From Chromatiales bacterium (GTDB taxonomy: Bacteria; Pseudomonadota; Gammaproteobacteria; JAGRGH01): a stretch of 64,000 bases of DNA. The stretch is taken from the NCBI GenBank assembly GCA_020445605.1, contig JAGRGH010000051.1:1-64000 (forward strand), read 5' to 3'. A program made the translations under genes and the position numbers. The notes beneath the pieces are model-generated. The model did no database searches, was not told the DNA's origin, and saw nothing but the letters and a program-made list of their open reading frames with translations. Of this stretch, positions 43,811 through 51,696 are shown one piece after another (position 1 is the stretch's first letter; each line of letters begins with the position of its first letter).

Positions 43811-45184
43811 CTACCGAATATCGCGAACGTTCCCGGTCGCGGCCTCGGACTGCCCCTCCTTCACCGGCGCATCGGCCTGATCCCAGAGCAGGCTGCGTAT
43901 GGCAGCGTAGGGCACGGGGTTATTCGGAATGAACACGACCAGGCGCAGTCCATCGCTGAAATACGGATCACTCGTGAGGTTCTGCGCCGGCTGATCACGC
44001 GATGCACGTCGCGCACCCCGAATAAAGCCGAAGCGTTCGACCAATCCCTCCGCGAGGAGGCTGTGCAACACGTACTCTCGGGCAAGATCCACCTGCGGGT
44101 CGATGACGTGTGTGGTCAGGGTCGGCGATTCCGTGGTGAGCTTGACGCCGATGTCGCGGCTCACCTGCGCGATCCAGACCTGCCGACCCTCAACCAGATA
44201 CGGCGCAAGCCACAGGCGCATGTGATTGCGGCGCGAAATATCGGTGCGCGCTCTCTGTAAAGCGAAATCCTGCTTGCGGCCGAACACGTAGAGGCTGCTG
44301 ACCGGCGCGACTGGATAGGCTTCGCCCGACAGAGCGGCACCCACCAACCTTTGCACGGTTTTCAGGGAGATGCGGTGGGTGAACGACCAGCCGCTGCGCG
44401 AGAGCGCGGTCAGCACCGCCGCCGAATCACCCACGAACACAAGATTGAGCGGATCGCCGTCGCGCGTGCCGTCTTCATTCGTCACGCAGCACGGCAGGCG
44501 CTCGAGTTGCGCACGCAGCAGTTCGCCATCCAGATTCGGCAGCACCGCGCCCGCATAGGTATGCGCGGTGTCCATGCGTTCGAAGTCGAAATCACCGTCC
44601 GGGAGGGGCATCGCGAAGCCAAATCGCAGCTCGGCGAGCTCGTCGTTCCATGTGCCGCCCGGCAGACTCAGCGCGGCCTCACGATCCACCGCCGTCTCGT
44701 AGACATCCGCGCCCAGTCGTATGTCCAGATAACGCCCGCCCTCGATGCGCGGCAGGTAGATGAATCCCTCGGTAATCGTCATCGGATTCAGCAGCAGACG
44801 CATGGCTTGGTCGCGCAGGGACTGGCGCATGCGATCAAAATCCGCGGCCGGAACGTCCGGCTCCAGCAGGAGCGCGAGTTCATCCGGTGAATACAGGTCA
44901 GGATCGATCTGGTTGCGGATCAGCCAGAGGTTTCGCCAGGTGGCATTGCGCACCCGAAGCCACATCGCCTGCACGCCATGCGCGCCGAGATCCGCGCCGA
45001 ACTGGCTGCGGGCCTCGTCGTCGGTCAGGATCGTCGTCGAAACCGTGACGTCGTGCTGGGTCTGCGACTGGACCCGCGGCGAATCGCCGATCGATTCCAG
45101 CGGCACGGGCGCATACACCGTTGCGCACCCGCTGAGCAGCGCCCCTGCGGCCACCACCAGTAGTGCGTGTTTCAGATCCGGCAT
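43811..45184 (-). CDS. Lipoprotein with LssY_C domain
   Basis: Protein of 457 residues. The lipobox LLSGC is near residue 20. The first half is unassigned (LWLRVRNATWRNLWLIRNQI-type segment, then ITEGFIYLPRIEGG). The second half, about 245-405, matches the LssY C-terminal domain: LNLVFVGDSAAVLTALSRSG, PVSSLYVFGRKQDFALQRA, NHMRLWLAPYLVEGRQVW and AREYVLHSLLAEGLVERF. LssY_C proteins often accompany PAP2-type phosphatases or envelope lipid enzymes; here the neighbour is a PLD-family lipoprotein. Function unknown. Confidence 0.75.
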   Translation of the reverse strand: MPDLKHALLVVAAGALLSGCATVYAPVPLESIGDSPRVQSQTQHDVTVSTTILTDDEARSQFGADLGAHGVQAMWLRVRNATWRNLWLIRNQIDPDLYSPDELALLLEPDVPAADFDRMRQSLRDQAMRLLLNPMTITEGFIYLPRIEGGRYLDIRLGADVYETAVDREAALSLPGGTWNDELAELRFGFAMPLPDGDFDFERMDTAHTYAGAVLPNLDGELLRAQLERLPCCVTNEDGTRDGDPLNLVFVGDSAAVLTALSRSGWSFTHRISLKTVQRLVGAALSGEAYPVAPVSSLYVFGRKQDFALQRARTDISRRNHMRLWLAPYLVEGRQVWIAQVSRDIGVKLTTESPTLTTHVIDPQVDLAREYVLHSLLAEGLVERFGFIRGARRASRDQPAQNLTSDPYFSDGLRLVVFIPNNPVPYAAIRSLLWDQADAPVKEGQSEAATGNVRDIR

Positions 45185-45232
45185 ATCAACATGCGGATCA
45201 GACGGTACGCTCGACGCCAGCCAGACGCACGA

Positions 45233-45256
45233 GCAGGCACGATACGTCGTGCCTGC
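45233..45256. terminator. Hairpin between the LEA-like gene and the LssY_C gene
   Basis: GCAGGCACG-ATACGT-CGTGCCTGC is a perfect 9 bp stem. It sits downstream of the minus-strand gene ending at 45320 and upstream of the one starting at 45184. No T-tract follows, so it may be an attenuator, a factor-dependent terminator or an mRNA stabiliser. Confidence 0.45.
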
Positions 45257-45319
45257 CCCGCGGCGGTCTTCGGTCGCTGGCAGGGTATGTGCCGCGTGTC
45301 CAGCCCGGACTCATCGGCT

Positions 45320-45802
45320 TCAGTTCGACTTGTGGACCGCAGCCTTGGCCGTCTCCCACTGACGGTACGAATAGTCTCGCGCATCGTCCCAGTGTTTCTG
45401 CGACGTCTCGCGCGCCTCAGCCCAGGCCTGATGCGATTCGTCCTTCGCCTTCAGCCAAAGTTCGTGCGATTTCTCCTTCGCCGCCCGCCAGCTCTCATCG
45501 TCGGTTACCTTGTCCCAGGCGGCCTGCGACTCGCTCTTGGCGGAGCCCCACGCGGAGGCGGATTTGGCACGCGCCTTCTCCCAGACTTCCGACGAGCTCT
45601 GGCGTGCACGGTCCCAGGCGGCCTGGCTGGCATCCTTGGCGCTGTCCCATACCTCAACGGCTACGTCCTTGCCGGCGGCATAGGCTTCGGCGGTTTTCTG
45701 CTTGGCATTGTCCATCGCCGGTCCGGCCGCGACCGAACCGACCAGCGCGGCCAGCACGCCGGCCAGCAGCCAGCGCGCCGTCTGTTTCACATTTACTTTC
45801 AT
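45320..45802 (-). CDS. Exported protein with tandem 11-residue tryptophan repeats (LEA-like)
   Basis: Protein of 160 residues. Signal peptide about 1-27 (WLLAGVLAALVGSVAA-G), no lipobox Cys. The rest is 11-residue units with Trp at the first position (WDRARQSSSEV, WEKARAKSASA, WGSAKSESQAA, WLKAKDESHQA, WAEARETSQKH), with one shortened unit in the middle. Same repeat plan as the lipoprotein at 41553-42080, so the two probably share origin and function, one membrane-attached and one soluble in the periplasm. Confidence 0.75.
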   Translation of the reverse strand: MKVNVKQTARWLLAGVLAALVGSVAAGPAMDNAKQKTAEAYAAGKDVAVEVWDSAKDASQAAWDRARQSSSEVWEKARAKSASAWGSAKSESQAAWDKVTDDESWRAAKEKSHELWLKAKDESHQAWAEARETSQKHWDDARDYSYRQWETAKAAVHKSN

Positions 45803-46001
45803 GTGGATTTGCCGTTCTCGTCTTCAGGGGAGCTGAATTGTAGCGTCATGCGGTTCTCCACAGCACCGACGCCCAGTTAGACCCCATCGCTGGAACCGAT
45901 TGCAACGATTGGTCTCCGATGGAACTCCGGCGCCAAATTCGAAGCCTTATGACGAAGAAATTTCGACCGCGAAACCCGGCAGTTGAGGTGCCATTCGAAG
46001 C

Positions 46002-46655
46002 ATGAAGACCTGGACGATCTGGATTGTGGCCGCCGCGGCGGCCTGGGCCGGCCCGGTGGCGGCCGACTGGCGTGAGGCCAGCTGCGACATCTACCCGAAG
46101 GGCGAGGATCACTCGAACAAGTCGATCCACTGCACCTTCGCGCAACGGCAGGGCTACATCACCATCACGCGTGAGGACGGCATCAGCCACGATCTCACAC
46201 CGAAGGGTGACCGGGTCGGCAACTTCCTCGACCAGGACGGCCACACGGTCTACCGCCAGAGCGGCCTCGGCGATCAGGGGGTGATCTTTCGTTTCCCCAC
46301 CGAGAGTGTGTTCGTCTACTGGAACGCCGGGCGGCTGGAACCTGCGGACCCGAGCAACCCTACGTGGCCCTTCACCACGAAGGGCTACCATGCCACCACG
46401 CTGCTGCGTTGCCGCGGTGTTGCCGATGCCGAGTTTGAACAATGTCCGGCCGGCATCCTCCGCATGGAAAACCGTCAGGCATCCGTCGTGATACAGAACC
46501 AGGCCGGTGAACAGTTCACGATCAATTTCATGACGGACTACGTCAACGCGACAAACCGCAAGGCCGAAGCCAAGCTGAACGGCGACACTTGGAGCGTAAC
46601 CATCGACGACAAGGAGATCTACGAGGTTCCGCTGGCCGCGATCGAGGGAGGCTGA
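46002..46655 (+). CDS. Periplasmic protein of unknown function
   Basis: Protein of 217 residues with a signal peptide (about 1-21, WIVAAAAAWAGPVAA-D). The mature part is beta-rich with CDIYPKGEDHSNKSIHCTF and a later Cys pair (LLRCRG, EQCPAG), possibly two disulfides. RQGYITITREDGISHDLTPK is the most conserved-looking segment. It is followed after 4 nt by the META-domain gene in the same direction, so the two are likely cotranscribed and may act together. No family named. Confidence 0.7.
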   Translation: MKTWTIWIVAAAAAWAGPVAADWREASCDIYPKGEDHSNKSIHCTFAQRQGYITITREDGISHDLTPKGDRVGNFLDQDGHTVYRQSGLGDQGVIFRFPTESVFVYWNAGRLEPADPSNPTWPFTTKGYHATTLLRCRGVADAEFEQCPAGILRMENRQASVVIQNQAGEQFTINFMTDYVNATNRKAEAKLNGDTWSVTIDDKEIYEVPLAAIEGG

Positions 46656-46659
46656 TCAG

Positions 46660-47745
46660 ATGATGCGACGGAACGCGCGGACCGTCGTGGCAACGGCACT
46701 GGCGCTGACAATTACGGCGCATGCCGCCGAACTGGACGGCACGTCCTGGCAACTGGTGAAGATCACGTCCATGGACGACCGCGTGTTCGACCCGGACGAC
46801 CCCGCGCGCTACACGCTGACACTGGATGCAGACGGTACCGCGCGCATGCTCGCCGACTGCAACCGCGGATTCGGCCCGTGGACGTCGGCGTCAGCCGAGC
46901 AGCTTCAGTTTGGCCCGGTCACATCGACCCGCGCCCTGTGTCCCCAGGCTTCCCTGTCAGAGAAGTACCTTGCGCAGTTCGAGTGGGTACGCAGCTACGT
47001 GCTGACCGACGGGCACCTGTTCCTCGCGACCATGGCCGATGGCGCGATCATTGAATTCTCACCACTCGGTGTGCCGGCGCCCGCTGCCACGGTGCTCGGC
47101 GAGGCGCTCGATTCGGCGGCTGCCGAAGAGATTCAGGCCACGATCCTCGCCCGGCTGTTCGATCGCTATGCCATGGAGCAGGGTCTCGACGCGCAGCCGC
47201 TGGAGATTGACACGCTGGTTGCTGACATCCAGCGCGACATGACCGAAAAGGGCATGACGGCGGGTGCCGACCTGACACCGGACGAACCCGCCGAGGTGGA
47301 TGTGATGCGCCGGAACATGGCGCAGGCACTGATTCGCCAGTGGAAAATCAATCGTTCGCTGTACGGGCGCTACGGCGGTCGCATCATCTACCAGCAGTTC
47401 GGCCCGGAACCCATCGATGCCTTTCGGCGCTTTCTGATGGAGCGCGAAGCGAACGGTGCGTTCGCGATCAACGATCCGGCTGTGGCGGCGCGGTTCTGGG
47501 AATACTTCACGGATGATTCAAAACACGAGATCGTGCCGGCGGGCAGTCCGGATGATGCGGATGCATTTTCGGTTCCGCCATGGCGGCAGCTCGGTAGCCG
47601 CCCGAAAAACCCAGGCTTCCATCAGCGCCGTCGAAGTTCATACGCCGCCGGCGTGAATGAGTTCGTAGTAGAGCTTCTCGAGCTCGGCTTTGTGCTGCGT
47701 CTCTTCGTTCGCAAGAAACTCGAACACCCGGCGCAGCTCGTCTGA
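46660..47745 (+). CDS. Exported META (HslJ-like) domain protein with an additional C-terminal domain
   Basis: Protein of 361 residues. Signal peptide about 1-22. Residues 23-135 are a META/HslJ domain (LDGTSWQLVKITSMDDRVF, YTLTLDADGTARMLADCNRG, STRALCPQASLSEKYL). Residues about 145-300 form a second, mainly helical domain containing IIYQQFGPEPIDAFRRFL and FWEYFTDDSKHEI. The last 36 residues are antisense to the end of the ferritin-like gene (108 bp overlap) and rich in basic and hydrophobic residues unlike the rest, so the native C-terminus is probably shorter and a recent frameshift or stop loss near 47550-47640 is possible. Confidence 0.7.
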   Translation: MMRRNARTVVATALALTITAHAAELDGTSWQLVKITSMDDRVFDPDDPARYTLTLDADGTARMLADCNRGFGPWTSASAEQLQFGPVTSTRALCPQASLSEKYLAQFEWVRSYVLTDGHLFLATMADGAIIEFSPLGVPAPAATVLGEALDSAAAEEIQATILARLFDRYAMEQGLDAQPLEIDTLVADIQRDMTEKGMTAGADLTPDEPAEVDVMRRNMAQALIRQWKINRSLYGRYGGRIIYQQFGPEPIDAFRRFLMEREANGAFAINDPAVAARFWEYFTDDSKHEIVPAGSPDDADAFSVPPWRQLGSRPKNPGFHQRRRSSYAAGVNEFVVELLELGFVLRLFVRKKLEHPAQLV

Positions 47746-48141
47746 CGGGCTTACCTCGGCCAGCGCGCGGTACTGTTCCATGGCCGCGTGCTCGCGGCCC
47801 AGCGCGTACTGCAGCACGGCCTGATCGTCCGGGGCATCGCCGAGGTCCGGCAGCTGGATGCAGTCGGAGAACCGCGCGTCACTGGCGGGACGCGCCAGTG
47901 CTTCGTCCATGTGCGCCATGGCATCGACCCGCCCGGCGAGTTCCGAAAACAGCTCGAAGTGCGTCTGTTCTTCGGCCGCCAGTTCATCGACCAGCCAGCG
48001 GATGCGCTTGCTGACGCGCGGCGCCAGATCGCGATAGAAATCCCGCGCCGTGCGTTCGAATTCGGTCGCGACCGTCAGCGCCTCGCGCAGCGTCGTCGTG
48101 GCCTCAAGACGTGCGCGCCCGCTTTGGTGTCCCTCGGTCAT
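47638..48141 (-). CDS. Ferritin-like (rubrerythrin-type) di-iron protein
   Basis: Protein of 167 residues with the four-helix di-iron pattern: Glu in ATEFERTARDFY, ExxH in LAAEEQTHFELF, Glu in GREHAAMEQYRAL, and ExxH in ANEETQHKAELEK. No rubredoxin tail. Members detoxify peroxide or store/handle iron. The ATG overlaps the upstream oxidoreductase stop by 4 nt, so it is the last gene of the long minus-strand operon, consistent with protecting oxygen-sensitive iron-sulfur enzymes. That role is inference. Confidence 0.85.
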   Translation of the reverse strand: MTEGHQSGRARLEATTTLREALTVATEFERTARDFYRDLAPRVSKRIRWLVDELAAEEQTHFELFSELAGRVDAMAHMDEALARPASDARFSDCIQLPDLGDAPDDQAVLQYALGREHAAMEQYRALAEVSPSDELRRVFEFLANEETQHKAELEKLYYELIHAGGV

Positions 48142-49967
48142 GTCACCAGCTCCGCGGTCTCAAAGGCGGCGTGGATCGCGCTCGCGACCGTGTGACCATT
48201 CGCGACGGCACTGACGACATCCGGTCCGCGCACCGCATCGCCGGCGGCCCACAGCCATGGCTCCGAGGTGCGCAGATTCGCGTCCACACGCAGGCGCCCG
48301 CGATCCCACTCCAGTTGTTCGGTCAGTTCCGCACCGAGCAGCGACCAGTCGCTCATCTGGCCGATGGCCTCGACAATCAACGTACCCGGATGGATGCGTT
48401 CGTCGTCGGAATCGTAACTCGGCGCGAAGCGCCCGTTCGCATCGAAGATCGAACGCACGGCCCACGTCTTCAGCCCCACGGCGCGGCCGTCTCCAGCGAC
48501 GATCTCCTGCGGTCCGCGCGCGGGAAGATACTCAATGCCCTCCTCAACCGCCTCGCGCAGCTCCTCGGGATCGGCCAACAGATGCGCGCGATCTTCCAGT
48601 GCCGTGATGGTGACGGCACCGCGACCGTAGCGCTGGAGCTGGACGCGCACCAGCGAGCGCGCGATGTCCATCGCGACATTGCCGCCGCCGATGACGATCG
48701 CCTGCTCCGGCACCTCGATGGACTCGCCAGCGACGATGGCACGCAGCAGATCGATCGCGCGCGCGACACCGGGCAGATCGCTGCCGGGCACGCGCGTGGA
48801 ACGTCCGAGTTGCAGACCCAGCGCGAGCACGACCGCATCGTAGTCGGCTTTGAGCGAATCGAACGTGATATCCGTGCCGACACGCATGTTGCAGCGAATC
48901 TCCACGCCGAGCGATTCGACGACCGCGACGTCGCGATCGAGCATGGGCTGCGGCAGCCGGTAATCCGGGATGCCCCAGCGCGGCATGCCGCCGGCCAGCG
49001 GCTGCGCCTCGAAGACCGTCACGGCGTGCCCCTTGCGCGCAAGGTCGAACGCAGTGCTGAGACCCGCGGGACCGGCGCCAACGATCGCCACCCGGCGGCC
49101 GCTGGCCTTCGTGACACGGCCCTGCTTCGCGATGGCCTGCACGCGCTCGGGGCTGACCTGATCCATGGCATAGCGCTTCAGCCAGCGGATCGCGATCGGC
49201 TCTCCGCGATGTCCGACCGAACACGCCGTCTCGCAGCGATGCGTGCATACCCGTCCGCAGGTGTGCGCGAACGGATTGGTCTTGTAGATCTCGGCGACGG
49301 CCGCTTCGGCGTCACCACGCCAGATCGCGCGGATGTATTCCGGTGCGTGCATGTGCGTCGGGCAGGCGTCGAAACACATACCGCACTGCACGCATCGCGA
49401 CGCCTCGATCAGCGCCTGGTCATGCGTGAAGCCGGCGACGATTTCATCGAATCCAGTTGCCCGTTCATCGGCTGCCAGCTCATTCATGGGCTGGCGCTTG
49501 TGATCGATCAGATCGGATTCGCCGTCCTTCGACCAGCCGCGCTCAAACACCCTGCCATGGATGCCTTTGGAATCGGGCAGGATGAAATAGCTGCCGAGTT
49601 CGTCGTCGCGACAGACATGCACATACTCGCGCGACAGCGAGATCGAGCCGGTCGGACAGACATCCACGCACAGCGCGCACCAGCAGCAGCGGCCGTAGTC
49701 GATGGCCGGGCGCAGGTTGCGCACGCCACGCGCGGGGTCGTCTGTCAGCGCGGGGATCTGCACCATGCTGATCGCGGCGTTGTCACAGACCTTCTGGCAG
49801 GTCGAGCAGCCGATGCAGGCCTCCCAGTCGTTGACATGAAAACCGCGGTAGCGCTCGCTCGCCGGGCGCGGCCCGAGCGGTTCGGTCACCGGTCGCCGGC
49901 CGAGAAACTTCAGGTTCGTCAGCGGCGCGAGCAGGCTGCCGCGCGCCTGCGGATCAATTCGCTTCAC
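48138..49967 (-). CDS. NuoI-like ferredoxin subunit fused to a GltD-like NAD(P)H/FAD oxidoreductase (MbxN-equivalent fusion)
   Basis: Protein of 609 residues. Residues about 45-110 carry two 4Fe-4S sites (Cys51, 54, 57, 61 and Cys94/95, 97, 100, 104), as in NuoI/MbxN. A third site is at Cys192, 195, 198, 202. Residues 237-249 (CGRVCTHRCETAC) begin the GltD module, with FAD motif VAIVGAGPAGLSTAFD (about 293-308) and NAD(P) motif VIGGGNVAMDIARSL. GltD-type modules pass electrons between NAD(P)H and iron-sulfur clusters (NfnB, DsrL, glutamate synthase). Position after nuoD-like equals that of nuoI/mbxN. It could link ferredoxin or the complex to NAD(P). Confidence 0.88.
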   Translation of the reverse strand: MKRIDPQARGSLLAPLTNLKFLGRRPVTEPLGPRPASERYRGFHVNDWEACIGCSTCQKVCDNAAISMVQIPALTDDPARGVRNLRPAIDYGRCCWCALCVDVCPTGSISLSREYVHVCRDDELGSYFILPDSKGIHGRVFERGWSKDGESDLIDHKRQPMNELAADERATGFDEIVAGFTHDQALIEASRCVQCGMCFDACPTHMHAPEYIRAIWRGDAEAAVAEIYKTNPFAHTCGRVCTHRCETACSVGHRGEPIAIRWLKRYAMDQVSPERVQAIAKQGRVTKASGRRVAIVGAGPAGLSTAFDLARKGHAVTVFEAQPLAGGMPRWGIPDYRLPQPMLDRDVAVVESLGVEIRCNMRVGTDITFDSLKADYDAVVLALGLQLGRSTRVPGSDLPGVARAIDLLRAIVAGESIEVPEQAIVIGGGNVAMDIARSLVRVQLQRYGRGAVTITALEDRAHLLADPEELREAVEEGIEYLPARGPQEIVAGDGRAVGLKTWAVRSIFDANGRFAPSYDSDDERIHPGTLIVEAIGQMSDWSLLGAELTEQLEWDRGRLRVDANLRTSEPWLWAAGDAVRGPDVVSAVANGHTVASAIHAAFETAELVT

Positions 49968-51106
49968 CGGTCGACCTCCGGCGGACAGGCATCCAGCGAG
50001 AACAGGATCTGTGCGACGTCTTCCAGTCGCGCACCGACCGCGAGCTGTTCGAGCACCTGCACGGCGTGGGTCTGCGACGGCCCGCGGATATGCGTGCGAT
50101 ACGGCCGTTCACCGCCGTTGGACACGACATACCAGCCCAGCTCACCCTTCGACGATTCGATGCGGATGTAGCATTCACCGGCCGGCACGTTCCAGGCGAG
50201 CGGGTTTGGAATCGGACAGCGGATCGTGCCCGGCATGCCGTCCAGTCGCCGCACGACCTGGCGAACGATGGAGATGCTTTCGGCGAGTTCCGAACGTCGC
50301 ACCAGCGTACGCGCCCAGCAGTCCCCGGCGGATTCGGTGGGGATGTCGAAGTCGAGCTGGTCATAGACCAGATACGGGTCGTCCCGGCGCACGTCGAACG
50401 CCAGGCCCGTTGCACGCAGGTTCGGGCCCGTCACGCCGAGCGCGAGGGCCTGCTCCTGGGTCAGCACCCCGATCCCGCTCGCCCGCTGGATGAACACCTG
50501 GTTTTCGAACAGCAGTGCGTCATAGTCCGGCAGCCGCGATTCGAGATAGTCCATGGTCTCGAGAATGCGCGCACCCAGACCCGGCGGCAGGTCGCGGCGC
50601 ACCCCGCCCGGGATGTTGTAGATGTGATAGACGCGCCCGCCGCACAGAATCTCGAACAGATCGAGGATCAGGTCGCGATCCGCCACACCCCAGAACGACG
50701 GCGTGTACATGCCAGTGGTCGCGGCATGTCCGCCGAAATAGAACAGATGGGCGGCGATGCGCGACAGTTCGAGTTGCAGCACGCGCAGCCACTTCGCGCG
50801 CTCGGGCACCTCCAGTCCGCACAGCTGCTCGACGGCCAGGCTGTAGGCGACCTCCATCGGCACGGGATCGGGCACGCAGATGCGCGGCGTGATCGCGAGG
50901 TTCTGGATCCACAGCCGGCCTTCCATGAGTTTTTCGAAACCGCGATGCAGGTAGCCGGCGTCGGCGTGCGCCCACTCGACCCGGTCGCCATGCAGTCGCA
51001 GGCGCAGCGCGTAGTTGCCCTCGATCCCCGGATGATTGGGGCCGATGTTGAGCTCGTACTCGTGGCTCGGCGGGTGCTGCTGAGGACGGTAGTTTTCGGG
51101 GCGCAT
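49964..51106 (-). CDS. NuoD/MbxL-like catalytic-core large subunit lacking the [NiFe] ligand set
   Basis: Protein of 380 residues of the complex I 49 kDa / group 4 hydrogenase large-subunit family: IGPNHPGIEGNYALRLRL, DAGYLHRGFEKLMEGR, FYFGGHAATTGMYTPSFWG, LFENQVFIQRASGIGVL. Where hydrogenases have RICGxC, this has RICVPD (Cys77, Asp80); where they have DPCxxC at the end, this has DACPPE (Cys374, Glu377). One cysteine of each pair is thus retained, so a [NiFe] site is not expected. Couples redox chemistry to the membrane arm. Starts 2 nt after the nuoC-like stop. Confidence 0.9.
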   Translation of the reverse strand: MRPENYRPQQHPPSHEYELNIGPNHPGIEGNYALRLRLHGDRVEWAHADAGYLHRGFEKLMEGRLWIQNLAITPRICVPDPVPMEVAYSLAVEQLCGLEVPERAKWLRVLQLELSRIAAHLFYFGGHAATTGMYTPSFWGVADRDLILDLFEILCGGRVYHIYNIPGGVRRDLPPGLGARILETMDYLESRLPDYDALLFENQVFIQRASGIGVLTQEQALALGVTGPNLRATGLAFDVRRDDPYLVYDQLDFDIPTESAGDCWARTLVRRSELAESISIVRQVVRRLDGMPGTIRCPIPNPLAWNVPAGECYIRIESSKGELGWYVVSNGGERPYRTHIRGPSQTHAVQVLEQLAVGARLEDVAQILFSLDACPPEVDR

Positions 51107-51108
51107 GA

Positions 51109-51696
51109 CTATCGCCTCGGCGTGCGGCCGGGCTTGCGGCTGAAACGCTGCTCGTCGGGACGGATGACGACCCCGCCGCCCTCGCGTTCAATGGACTCCA
51201 GCCAGTCCGGCCGGTAGTCCTGCCAGTCGAAGTGCTCGTTGACCCAGGCCTCGGCGTCGAAATCCTTGCGCATGGGCGGCGGGCCGTCCCACTCGGTCAG
51301 GATGAACCGCTCCATGTCCGGGCTGCCCTCGAAGTACACGCCATACATCTCATGGATGTCGCGCTCGTAAAAGGCCGCCGGCGTGTAGATGTCATAGACC
51401 GACACGTAGCGTCCGGGCGAGCGCGCAATCCGGGTGTGCGCCGAAACCAGCGCCCGCTGCTCATATGACCACAGGTGGTAGACCAGCTCGAACTCGCCGT
51501 CGTCGATCCAGTCCACGCAGGAAATGGCCGACAGATGCACGTATGAGGCGCGGCCCTTGAGCAGCGCGAGCAGGGTCGGCAGCGCATCGGAAGCGACGTC
51601 GACCCGCACCCGCCGCTCGTCACGGCGGCGCACATCGATGCCTTCGACCTCGTGCAGCAGGTTCGCGAGCCAGGGCGCGAGTTCGCCGGCGTTCAT
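51109..51696 (-). CDS. NuoC/MbxK-like subunit (30 kDa family)
   Basis: Protein of 195 residues. Core of the 30 kDa family: YVHLSAISCVDWIDDGEFEL, VYHLWSY, then AAFYERDIHEMYGVYFEGSP, equivalent to the RExxDxFG signature. It bridges the NuoD- and NuoB-like subunits in the peripheral arm. Overlaps the nuoB-like stop by 4 nt. Confidence 0.9.
   Translation of the reverse strand: MNAGELAPWLANLLHEVEGIDVRRRDERRVRVDVASDALPTLLALLKGRASYVHLSAISCVDWIDDGEFELVYHLWSYEQRALVSAHTRIARSPGRYVSVYDIYTPAAFYERDIHEMYGVYFEGSPDMERFILTEWDGPPPMRKDFDAEAWVNEHFDWQDYRPDWLESIEREGGGVVIRPDEQRFSRKPGRTPRR

Noticed and set aside
48111-50171. 686-codon plus-strand open frame
   Set aside because: Antisense to the NuoI-GltD fusion gene, which has all cluster and nucleotide-binding motifs.
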